A stretch of 36,408 nucleotides of DNA from an uncultured Acidimicrobiaceae bacterium. Lineage in GTDB: Bacteria > Actinomycetota > Acidimicrobiia > Acidimicrobiales > Bog-793. A program made the position numbers and the translations under genes. The notes under the pieces are model-generated. The model was not told the origin of the DNA. It did not search any database and worked only from the letters and a program-made list of their open reading frames with translations. Below are positions 13,840 to 21,269 of this stretch, piece after piece. How positions within the stretch are numbered: the first letter of the stretch is position 1; every line of letters begins with the position of its first letter. The DNA is taken from NCBI GenBank assembly GCA_903845085.1, contig CAIMWD010000103.1, forward strand, positions 1 through 36,408, in the 5' to 3' direction.

Positions 13840-14874
13840 GTGGCATTGATTGACGCGGATGCACACGTTGTTGAATGTGATGATACGTGGAAGTTTTTTG
13901 ATGATTTTGATGAGTCTGTCGCAAAATTCAAGCCAACTCGTGTAGACGTCGACAACGCAGGTCGCAATAAGCACTTTTGGTCGATCGATGGTCGCCTCGT
14001 CTCCACTGGCCCATTCAGCGAGACCGATGCGATCGCCGCTGTTCGCGAGATGCGTGACATGCCGGGGCGACTCACCCAGATGGACGAGATTGGCACCGAC
14101 ATTCAGATCATCTACCCCACAATCTTCCTTCGCCCGATTACGAAGCGCCCAAACCTTGAGGTCGCGATGTGCCGAAGCTATAACCGCTGGATGGCCGAGC
14201 GCTGTGCCGAGGGCGGTAGCCGTTTCTCATGGGTCGTCGTTCCGCCAACCATGATCATCGAGGAGGCGATAAAGGAGATCCGTTTTGGTCACGAGAATGG
14301 CGCCTGCGGCATCTTCTGGCGTGGATTTGAGAACGGTCGCCTGCCTACTGACCCCTATTTCACACCGATCTTCGAAGAGGCCAACCGTCTAGGAATGGCC
14401 ATCAATCTACACGCGGCAAACGGAACCTTTGAGATTCATGACCAGTTCCCAGATGACAATGGAATCTTTCGCTTCAAGGTTCCCGGGATCACGGCGTTCC
14501 ATAACATCTTGAGCTCTGACCTTGCGACGACCTACCCAAATATCCGTTGGGGCTTCGTAGAGTTCGCCTCGCAGTGGGTGCCCTATGCGATCCATGACTA
14601 CATGCGTCGTGGTGACCGTCGTAATCAAGGCATCGACCCTGCATCGCTTATGGCGGAGAACAATCTGTATGTTGCCTGTCAGACCGACGATGACCTCAAA
14701 TACGTGCACTCCTACGCGGGTGACTACAACCTTGTTGCTGGTACGGACTTTGGTCACGCAGATACGTCGTCTGAGCTACTGGGCCTCGTACGACTCAAGG
14801 AACAGGGTGCGATCGCTGCCCCAGCACTTGATCGCATCTTGGACGCGAACGCGCGGGCGCTCTACGCGCTCTAA
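13840..14874 (+). CDS. amidohydrolase-2 family metal-dependent TIM-barrel protein
   Basis: 344 residues from a GTG preceded by AAGGAGG with a 4-base gap. This start gives VALIDADAHVVE, the canonical N-terminus of the amidohydrolase-2 group in which D-x-H is followed by a Glu; frames upstream to 13630 are open but unrelated. Further landmarks are INLHAANG (likely metal-binding His), FVEFASQW, and GTDFGHADTSSE near the C-terminus with the catalytic Asp. Family members are hydrolases or decarboxylases of carboxylated aromatic or heterocyclic compounds, using one divalent metal. The substrate cannot be inferred, as the gene is monocistronic and closed by its own terminator. The first 100 codons look somewhat richer in A/T than neighbouring genes. 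Confidence 0.83.
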   Translation: MALIDADAHVVECDDTWKFFDDFDESVAKFKPTRVDVDNAGRNKHFWSIDGRLVSTGPFSETDAIAAVREMRDMPGRLTQMDEIGTDIQIIYPTIFLRPITKRPNLEVAMCRSYNRWMAERCAEGGSRFSWVVVPPTMIIEEAIKEIRFGHENGACGIFWRGFENGRLPTDPYFTPIFEEANRLGMAINLHAANGTFEIHDQFPDDNGIFRFKVPGITAFHNILSSDLATTYPNIRWGFVEFASQWVPYAIHDYMRRGDRRNQGIDPASLMAENNLYVACQTDDDLKYVHSYAGDYNLVAGTDFGHADTSSELLGLVRLKEQGAIAAPALDRILDANARALYAL

Positions 14875-14923
14875 ATCGGCCCACTGGTGACGTAACTCAC
14901 GTTGCCAGATCAACAGATCCTCA

Positions 14924-14967
14924 GGCGAGAGCCACGTCACTAAGTGATGTGGCTCTCGCCTCTTTTT
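14924..14967 (+). terminator. strong intrinsic terminator of the amidohydrolase gene
   Basis: A 17-bp stem with one G-T pair runs from GGCGAGAGCCAC to GTGGCTCTCGCC around a TAA loop, immediately followed by TCTTTTT. It lies 49 bases past the stop codon. The T-run is only on the plus strand, so it is oriented for this gene and not for the converging nucleotidyltransferase gene. Confidence 0.93.
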
Positions 14968-15048
14968 AACCTCTCGCGCACACATCCCACACCGTCATCA
15001 ACGCACCGCCCACCGGGACCTCGTGCCAGTATGAGTCAGGGATCGGCG

Positions 15049-15606
15049 CTAGATGTCCAAAAGATCCTCCACCGTATCGATATCTTTTGAGCGACCCTCG
15101 CAGACAACGACCTCCACCAGTTCAGGATGCGCACGCATCACAACCCTGGCACCCTCGTCGCCATCTCTTGGCAAGAGATCCCAGACGGAGCGATCTAATC
15201 GAACCGGTGGACAGCGCTGCCCCTCAAAACTTGCGGTCGCGATCGGCAAGGTCCCGACTCGAGCGACTCTGCGCCACGTGTCCGCACTCACGAACGGCTG
15301 ATCCCCCAGTCCGACCATGAGCACGTCGTGCCCATTTGCCTTTGCGAATTCGACAGCAACGGTGAGCGAAGTTGCCTGACCCTCTGCCCAGTTCGGATTC
15401 GCGAGGTGAGTGATTCCACTGGGAATCACCGCATCAAGGTCTACTGAGCCAGTAACGATGCCGATCTCATCGAAGCCTGCCTCCTCAAGCGCCGCGATCG
15501 CGTACGAGATCACCGGACGGCCGTGAAGCAGCGCGAGGAGCTTGTGAGAATCACCATGAAAACGCGTGCCCCCTCCAGCCGCAAGAAGAACGGCGAAGGT
15601 TGTCAT
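15049..15606 (-). CDS. MobA/MocA-like nucleotidyltransferase
   Basis: 185 residues. The N-terminal LLAAGGGTRFHGDSHKLLAL (7-26) is the nucleotide-binding loop of the MobA-like NTP transferase family, followed by GRPVISYAI. GLGDQPFVSADTW contains the metal-binding Asp, and DIDTVEDLLDI is the usual C-terminal signature. The set resembles molybdenum-cofactor cytidylyltransferases (MocA), which attach CMP to molybdopterin for xanthine-dehydrogenase-family enzymes. No such enzyme or other Mo-cofactor gene lies in the window, so another nucleotidyl acceptor is possible. Its ATG overlaps the upstream lipoprotein stop as ATGA, making it the last gene of a three-gene operon. Confidence 0.82.
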   Translation of the reverse strand: MTTFAVLLAAGGGTRFHGDSHKLLALLHGRPVISYAIAALEEAGFDEIGIVTGSVDLDAVIPSGITHLANPNWAEGQATSLTVAVEFAKANGHDVLMVGLGDQPFVSADTWRRVARVGTLPIATASFEGQRCPPVRLDRSVWDLLPRDGDEGARVVMRAHPELVEVVVCEGRSKDIDTVEDLLDI

Positions 15607-16694
15607 TTTGACAGAGTGGTCGTGGTCGTTGATACCGCGAGCGCACGCTCTCCGAGCGAAACGATCGCGTTCGTCAGCACCCCTTGATCGCTAAAGAGCG
15701 CACCATAACCCCCCGCCGGATCGATCAACAGAGTAGATCCGGCGATCACATGATGGAGCCACTGAGAATTCGCGGGCGGAACGACGAGGTCCTTACCACC
15801 AGTGAAGATCAACGTCGGCAGATGGATCAAAGGAGCAAAGCGTGCGATGTGCCCGTTTGCAAATGCTGCCCGCTCTGCGCCCGCCTGATGAGTGATTGCC
15901 GAGGCGATCACATCATCTGGTGTAACCAGCGCGGTGTCGGCAAGCCACGCTGCACGAGCAGTCGCGCCCAGAGAGTTTCCGGGAAACATCAACGAGGCAA
16001 GTTCCTGCACCGTTGCCATCGGATCGCCAAAGGCCGCCACGGCCGTGGGGCTCATGGGCGTAGCGGAAGAGCCGCCTGCGCTCGTATCGACAAGGACGAG
16101 CCCCGCGACCAATGGTGCGTGTCGTTCCGCGAGTGAGAGCGCTACCTGGCCGCCCATGCCCCACCCGCACACGGTTACCTGTGTCAGGCCAAGCGCAACT
16201 ATGAGTCCTGCAAGGAGATCGCCGTCGGTCTCGACGCTGGGCGGGCGCACCGTGGTTGCGGAGTAGCCCACCTCTGGTTCATCAAAGATAGTTACTCGGA
16301 AATGTTGTGCGAGAGCGTTCAACCAAAGCGGATCCCACCAGCTCATCGTGCCGTGCTCGCCCATCACCAGCACCAGATTCGGCCCGCTCCCGAACTGACG
16401 CAAGGCAATACGTACCGTACCTACCCCCGTTCGGATCGTGACAGGACGCGACGGGGCGGCGACCTCACCTCGGCCAAGGGGTGTCACGGCAACCCGTGAG
16501 ACACGACCCTCAAAAGCTGCGGCGCCGGTTGTTTCAGTTGCGAGTACCACTGAGGGAACAGGCAGTGTCGTAGTTGTCGTTGAGGTCGTAGGGCCGAGCG
16601 CGGCTGAACTTGTGCCGCAGGCAGCCAACGTCACTGCCGTGCAGATCGTTGCGACGAGCGAACCGATCGATCCCCTCCCCCAGTGTTGCCTCAC
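15603..16694 (-). CDS. lipoprotein with alpha/beta-hydrolase fold lacking catalytic Ser and His
   Basis: 363 residues from a GTG. The signal sequence ends in a lipobox, LAAC (23-26), so the mature protein should be anchored by Cys26 on the outer face of the membrane. A Thr-rich spacer (37-44) precedes an alpha/beta-hydrolase domain (about 85-350): LVLVMGEHG (oxyanion region), FDEPEVGYS, the nucleophile elbow and FTGGKDLVVPPANS with the acid D302. The elbow reads GWGMGG instead of G-x-S-x-G, so Gly179 replaces the serine. The segment aligned with the usual AGHG reads GGYG, putting Tyr330 where the catalytic His belongs. Both codons are unambiguous. It therefore looks like a non-hydrolytic binding protein. 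A second Thr run (356-360) ends the protein. It sits 13 bases after an aminotransferase gene and overlaps the next gene. Confidence 0.82.
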   Translation of the reverse strand: MRQHWGRGSIGSLVATICTAVTLAACGTSSAALGPTTSTTTTTLPVPSVVLATETTGAAAFEGRVSRVAVTPLGRGEVAAPSRPVTIRTGVGTVRIALRQFGSGPNLVLVMGEHGTMSWWDPLWLNALAQHFRVTIFDEPEVGYSATTVRPPSVETDGDLLAGLIVALGLTQVTVCGWGMGGQVALSLAERHAPLVAGLVLVDTSAGGSSATPMSPTAVAAFGDPMATVQELASLMFPGNSLGATARAAWLADTALVTPDDVIASAITHQAGAERAAFANGHIARFAPLIHLPTLIFTGGKDLVVPPANSQWLHHVIAGSTLLIDPAGGYGALFSDQGVLTNAIVSLGERALAVSTTTTTLSK

Positions 16695-16707
16695 GTCAGC
16701 GGAACCA

Positions 16708-18090
16708 CTAACTGCGCTGCAGCGAGGCTTTGACGAGCGTCTTGCCGAAGGAAAAGATCAGCGACGAGTTGCGGTGTGCGTCATTCAAAACGTCATCGAG
16801 TGCACTGATAAAGGAGTCGACCTCCTCCTGACCGCAGATAAGCGGAGGCAGAAGCTTCACTACATTCATCTCGTCTCCAGCCACCTGTGTCAATATGCCG
16901 TGGCGCTGGAAGAGTGGACCAACGATCAGCTGCGAGAAGAGCCCCTTGTGCGCCATCTCTAACAACTTGAACCGCGCGCGAAGGCGCATGGAGGTTGGCT
17001 CGCCGAAGACGAGTCCGATCATGAGGCCCTCGCCACGCACCTCATGGAGGAACTCATATCGTTCCACCAACGGAAGCAGGCCCCGCATGAAGGCCTCACC
17101 CGTCAACTTTGCACGTTCGACGAGGCCCTCGTCATCGATGACCGAGAGCGTTGCGAGACCTGCCACCATGGCGAGTTGATTGTTCTTAAAGGTCGACGAA
17201 TGCACCACCGCGCGCTCCATCGAGGAGTAGACAGCGTCAGAGATCGCCTTCGTTGAGATCATCGCGCCGACGGGAATGTAGCCACCAGAGAGCGCCTTGG
17301 AGGTCGTAATGATGTCGGGCTGAATGCCGTAGTGCTCATGGGCCCACATTTTTCCGGTTCGACCAAGACCCGTCTGCACCTCGTCGGCGATCATGAGCGT
17401 TCCATGTGAACGGCAGAGTTCCTGTGCACGCTGCCAGTAGCTCGCGGGGGCGATATTGACGCCCTTTCCCTGGATCGGCTCGAAGAGGAATGCTGCGACA
17501 TCACCGCGTCGCAATTCGTGTTCGAGTGCCGCAATGTCACCAAAGGGCACCTCCGCAAAGCCCGGTAGGTAAGGGCCAAAGCCCTTACGAAACTCACGAC
17601 CACCATTTGCAGAGAGCGGCCCATAGGTGAGTCCGTGAAAGGCATGGTCGAGAAAGATCACCCGTGGACGCTTCGTCGCGTACCGCGAAAATTTTAGGGC
17701 CGCTTCGACTGACTCCGCACCAGAGTTCGTGAAAAAGACACGACCCATATTCTCTTGACAGCGAGCAAGCAGCGCCTCTGCCAGAAGGCCCGGCAACAGA
17801 GCGGCATCGAGCTGAATGAGGTTTGGAAGGTCTGCATCGATCGCCTCGTGCAACGCCCTTTTGAGGACTGGGTGGCTCCGGCCCAGACCATAGACACCAA
17901 AACCGGCGAGGAAGTCAAGATAGCGCTTGCCATCTCGGTCAAAGAGATAGGCACCCTCGGCCCGAACATAAGGACGGTCGAATCCGATAGATCGCAGCAC
18001 GCGCACGAGCTGGGGGTTGATGTGCTCGCCATATAGCTTGAAGTTCTCGCCCTCCCGCTCGGCAAGCAGGGCATGCAGATCAAAACCCAT
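16708..18090 (-). CDS. class III PLP-dependent aminotransferase
   Basis: 460 residues from an ATG with AAGGAG four bases upstream. Family landmarks are in order: NSGAESVEAALKFSRYAT (122-139), DHAFHGLTYGPLSANG (148-163), FEPIQGKG (203-210), IADEVQTGLGRTGKMWA (234-250) with the PLP-binding D236, and TTSKALSGGYIPVGAM (262-277) with the Schiff-base K265. The overall pattern matches the acetylornithine/4-aminobutyrate/putrescine group, which moves an omega-amino group to 2-oxoglutarate or pyruvate in the cytoplasm. The exact substrate is not decidable. It is the first gene of a tight operon with the lipoprotein and the nucleotidyltransferase, an unusual grouping that gives no metabolic hint. The C-terminal 25 residues past the conserved domain are unremarkable. 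Confidence 0.9.
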   Translation of the reverse strand: MGFDLHALLAEREGENFKLYGEHINPQLVRVLRSIGFDRPYVRAEGAYLFDRDGKRYLDFLAGFGVYGLGRSHPVLKRALHEAIDADLPNLIQLDAALLPGLLAEALLARCQENMGRVFFTNSGAESVEAALKFSRYATKRPRVIFLDHAFHGLTYGPLSANGGREFRKGFGPYLPGFAEVPFGDIAALEHELRRGDVAAFLFEPIQGKGVNIAPASYWQRAQELCRSHGTLMIADEVQTGLGRTGKMWAHEHYGIQPDIITTSKALSGGYIPVGAMISTKAISDAVYSSMERAVVHSSTFKNNQLAMVAGLATLSVIDDEGLVERAKLTGEAFMRGLLPLVERYEFLHEVRGEGLMIGLVFGEPTSMRLRARFKLLEMAHKGLFSQLIVGPLFQRHGILTQVAGDEMNVVKLLPPLICGQEEVDSFISALDDVLNDAHRNSSLIFSFGKTLVKASLQRS

Positions 18091-18154
18091 GGTTCTCCTT
18101 GGTCAGTCGCTCCCAGCGTAGTGGCCCACACCTACCAAACCGGGTCGTCAAAGC

Positions 18155-19852
18155 CTAGTGAGGCAGCCGATAGGCAGGTCGCAGGTGGTACCACCTGCTG
18201 ATCGCCGCTGGTGAGATCTTGCGGTCCGGCACGATCGCCACGAAGGGGCTCACCTTGAAAGTCCGATAGCCAATATGCAGGCGAACAAGGTAGTGGGTGA
18301 GTTCGTGAGAGGTAAGGCAGCGATCGGACTTTGCCGCGCAGCTCGGATCCATCAGCGAGACACCGGTCAACGCTACGCCTAGGCGATACTTGCTCGGATC
18401 AAGCAGCAGCCATGCAGGAGCACTGCTCCGTGCGACTGAATCCAACAGGGCGGGACTTCGCACGTAGGAGATGTCGGAGGCGGTCAGGGTGCTGTTCGCT
18501 GCGAACATCAGCGGATAGGCGACCCAGTACCCCGCGTAGACATCGTGAATCCCATCAGCCTCCAGCCTGTTCGCCACGACATGAAACCCCGCCTCTGGAT
18601 CGCTCCGCCAAGAGGTCCAACTCGCGCTCCCTGTCGAGGCGACGCCGTTGGGATGGTACGGAGCGATCTGCGTTCCTGCCCAGAAAGTGAGGAGAAGGCC
18701 AACGAAGACAGCTCCGGCGGTGAGCTGGCGCTCTCCCAGAGTGACCCGTCGCAAACGGGCATACCTTTGCGCAATTCGAGGCAGATAGCGTGCACCCTCA
18801 CGGACACCAACGATGACCAGAAGCGATGTTGCTGGCGCGAGAAATAATCCGTAGCGACCATCGGACCAGTACCAGGTGAATGGCGAGATCACATAGACAA
18901 TTGGAGCGAGGAGACAGAAAAATACGAGAAGAACCGCCTCCCCTCGTCGGAGAAGGATAACCAAAAGGGCAATTGCGGCGAGGATCGCGATTGCGGTTAC
19001 GAAACTCCCCGTGGCGACCCCGAAGAGCCAAACGCCAGAGGCACGCAGTTGGATGCCGAGCAGGAGTGGCAGGGCGTGCTCTACGAGCGTTTTAAAATGC
19101 GAAAGAACTGAGTTGTCAGGCTGCACTCCCGCGCGCAACGAGGCCAGATGGGAGTGCACATTTGTCCAGATCCATACACCGGCACCGAGGACCGCGGAAA
19201 ACATTGCAATGGAGACGTCGCGAATTCGCAGGCGGAGTCGATCCCTCACCATTCGGTAGATAAGAAAACCCACGATCGGGAGTGCAAAGTACATGATCTC
19301 CGGCGAACCCCACCAGCCGGCTCCAAGGAAAAGTCCGAGTAGTGCAAACTCCCACCACCGGCGCGATGCCCGCTCATCGAGACATCGAAGTGCAAAGAGG
19401 AGAGCGGCAAGACCAAGGTCAAGCACGAACCACCGGAAGCCGTACTCAATTGTCGACTGCCAGATATAGACCTCAGGCCAGATCCAGAAGAGGAGCGCCG
19501 CGCAGATGCCAACCCAAGGACCAAAAAGGCGTCGGCCGATTCGCCAAAGAAGGAGCGCGGCGATGAGATCGAGCAACACAGGGGTAAGACCGAGAGAGAG
19601 CGTGGATCCACCAAAGATTGCAAACATGCCGGCAACGAGATAGGGCTCGCCACCACCGTAGTTCTGCCCCCAATAGAAGGCCGAGAGGTGGCCCTTTAGG
19701 ATCTGCTCGGCCATCAGACCCACAACCGCCTGGTCGGCATTTATCGATTGACGACCGATCGCGTAGAGCCGAATCGCGAAGCCAACGAGGATAAGCGCGC
19801 CGACAAGTAGTCCCAGAGTGCGTCGAGTCCACGGTCGTACGGGCACTTCCAT
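18155..19852 (-). CDS. polytopic membrane protein, probable GT-C (PMT/ArnT-like) glycosyltransferase
   Basis: 565 residues from the ATG at 19852, eight bases after AAGGAT; a GTG six codons upstream is less likely. About 9-11 hydrophobic helices span residues 10-400, followed by a soluble C-terminal domain of about 160 residues with four Cys. After the first helix, the loop RQSINADQAVVGLMAEQILK holds an Asp at the place of the catalytic D-x or D-E of GT-C enzymes, which use lipid-phosphate sugars outside the membrane. YWGQNYGGGEPYL and TIEYGFRW follow in later loops. Sugar donor and acceptor are unknown. It lies 64 bases downstream of no same-strand gene, and is divergent from the yhaO homologue; the aminotransferase operon begins just downstream of it on the same strand. 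Confidence 0.75.
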   Translation of the reverse strand: MEVPVRPWTRRTLGLLVGALILVGFAIRLYAIGRQSINADQAVVGLMAEQILKGHLSAFYWGQNYGGGEPYLVAGMFAIFGGSTLSLGLTPVLLDLIAALLLWRIGRRLFGPWVGICAALLFWIWPEVYIWQSTIEYGFRWFVLDLGLAALLFALRCLDERASRRWWEFALLGLFLGAGWWGSPEIMYFALPIVGFLIYRMVRDRLRLRIRDVSIAMFSAVLGAGVWIWTNVHSHLASLRAGVQPDNSVLSHFKTLVEHALPLLLGIQLRASGVWLFGVATGSFVTAIAILAAIALLVILLRRGEAVLLVFFCLLAPIVYVISPFTWYWSDGRYGLFLAPATSLLVIVGVREGARYLPRIAQRYARLRRVTLGERQLTAGAVFVGLLLTFWAGTQIAPYHPNGVASTGSASWTSWRSDPEAGFHVVANRLEADGIHDVYAGYWVAYPLMFAANSTLTASDISYVRSPALLDSVARSSAPAWLLLDPSKYRLGVALTGVSLMDPSCAAKSDRCLTSHELTHYLVRLHIGYRTFKVSPFVAIVPDRKISPAAISRWYHLRPAYRLPH

Positions 19853-19928
19853 AGCTATCGATCCTTGCACAACGACTATTGCGTTGAGCGCCTCACACTG
19901 CCATGGAGACCGGTGGTGAGTTCTCCCG

Positions 19929-21269
19929 ATGGTCCAGAGAGTGACACACCAGGCCGATAGGGTCTCATTGGTGGCACGGCCTCAAGGATCGCTCTCGTTC
20001 GTCCACGCGGCGGACCTACATCTCGACACCCCGTTCACGGGGGTGCAGGCCGACGTGCCCGTGGTTGCCTCGGTGCTCAGAGAGGCATCGCTGGAGACTC
20101 TGGATCGCATCATTGACCTTGCCATCGCCGAGTCTGTCGACTTTGTGCTCTTTGCCGGCGATATCTACGACGGGGCGGAGCGCGGTATCAGAGCACAATC
20201 ACGCCTGCGCGATGCCATGGTCCGCCTTGATCGTGTTGGCATCCAAGCATTTCTCGTGCATGGCAACCATGACCCGATCGAGACCGGCTGGAGCGCTATT
20301 GCGGAGAATTGGCCCGCAAACGTCACCATCTTTGGCAGCGATTCAGCTCAGGTTCGTGAGATATGGCGTGATGGCGAGCGAATCGCCACCGTGCAAGGAA
20401 TCAGTTATCGCGAGCCTGCGGTGACGGAGAATCTCAGCCTTCACCTCCACCGACCGAATGGCCCCGGCATCCATATCGGCCTACTCCACGCAAATGTTGA
20501 GGGCGGTCCGTCGGGCCACTCCAATTACAGTCCCTGCACCATCGCAGACCTCGTCGCGACAGAGCTCGATTATCTCGCATTAGGACATGTGCATGAGCGC
20601 CGGATCCTCCTCGAAGGCGACCGAATTGGGACGCCATGGATCGTCTATCCAGGCAATACCCAAGCCCGTTCGGCGATTGAGCAAGGCGCCCGTGGCGTCT
20701 ATCTGGTGCGTGCAGAGGGGGGAACAATTTTGCCGCCCACCTTTGTCGCTTGCGATGGTGTGCGCTTTGCCACGATCGAGGTCGACGCCACCCCTTCTAC
20801 CTCGCTACTCGAGATCGAAGATCTCTGCCGGGAGCGGGTGGATCATCTCCGCGAGGAGAACCCTCATCACCCGCTTATTATTCGTACCGTCTTACAGGGC
20901 CGGACCTCGCTGCATGAATCGCTGAGCGCGCCAGGGGTACTCGAGGAGATATTGGCGACGCTTCGACACAGGGGTGCGCAGTGGACCCCCTTCCTTTGGT
21001 GGGATCGTCTCGATAGCGCCACCCTCCCAGATCTCGATCTTGACGAGCTCGAATCGCGGGATGACTTTGTTGGCGCACTCTTGACCGCCGCGCGGTCACT
21101 TGCCGTTGATCCAGATCGCCATCTAGGACTCTCTCAGTTGCTCATTGCTGCGATTCCTCAACATCTCCGTCGAGAACTTCGCCAGCGCCTCGCCGACCGT
21201 GAGAGCCTCGAAATGGAGATCGCCTCGGCAAAACTCATCGCGCTCGACGCGTTGCTGGGTGAACGATGA
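19929..21269 (+). CDS. yhaO: SbcD/YhaO-like metallophosphoesterase (DNA exonuclease subunit)
   Basis: 446 residues from an ATG eight bases after GGTGAG; GTGs at 19941 and 19971 are in-frame alternatives because the family similarity begins at LSFVHAADLHLDTPF (22-36). Metal-binding motifs are complete: DLHLD (29-33), GDIYD (77-81), GNHDP (112-116), LLHANVEG with H187, and GHVHE (219-223). These place it in the Mre11/SbcD nuclease family, closest in layout to Bacillus YhaO. The remaining 200 residues form the partner-binding and accessory region. It should process DNA ends with the ATPase encoded next, whose ATG overlaps its TGA stop. No other repair gene is near. The activity of YhaO-type proteins is less well characterised than that of SbcCD. 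Confidence 0.88.
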   Translation: MVQRVTHQADRVSLVARPQGSLSFVHAADLHLDTPFTGVQADVPVVASVLREASLETLDRIIDLAIAESVDFVLFAGDIYDGAERGIRAQSRLRDAMVRLDRVGIQAFLVHGNHDPIETGWSAIAENWPANVTIFGSDSAQVREIWRDGERIATVQGISYREPAVTENLSLHLHRPNGPGIHIGLLHANVEGGPSGHSNYSPCTIADLVATELDYLALGHVHERRILLEGDRIGTPWIVYPGNTQARSAIEQGARGVYLVRAEGGTILPPTFVACDGVRFATIEVDATPSTSLLEIEDLCRERVDHLREENPHHPLIIRTVLQGRTSLHESLSAPGVLEEILATLRHRGAQWTPFLWWDRLDSATLPDLDLDELESRDDFVGALLTAARSLAVDPDRHLGLSQLLIAAIPQHLRRELRQRLADRESLEMEIASAKLIALDALLGER

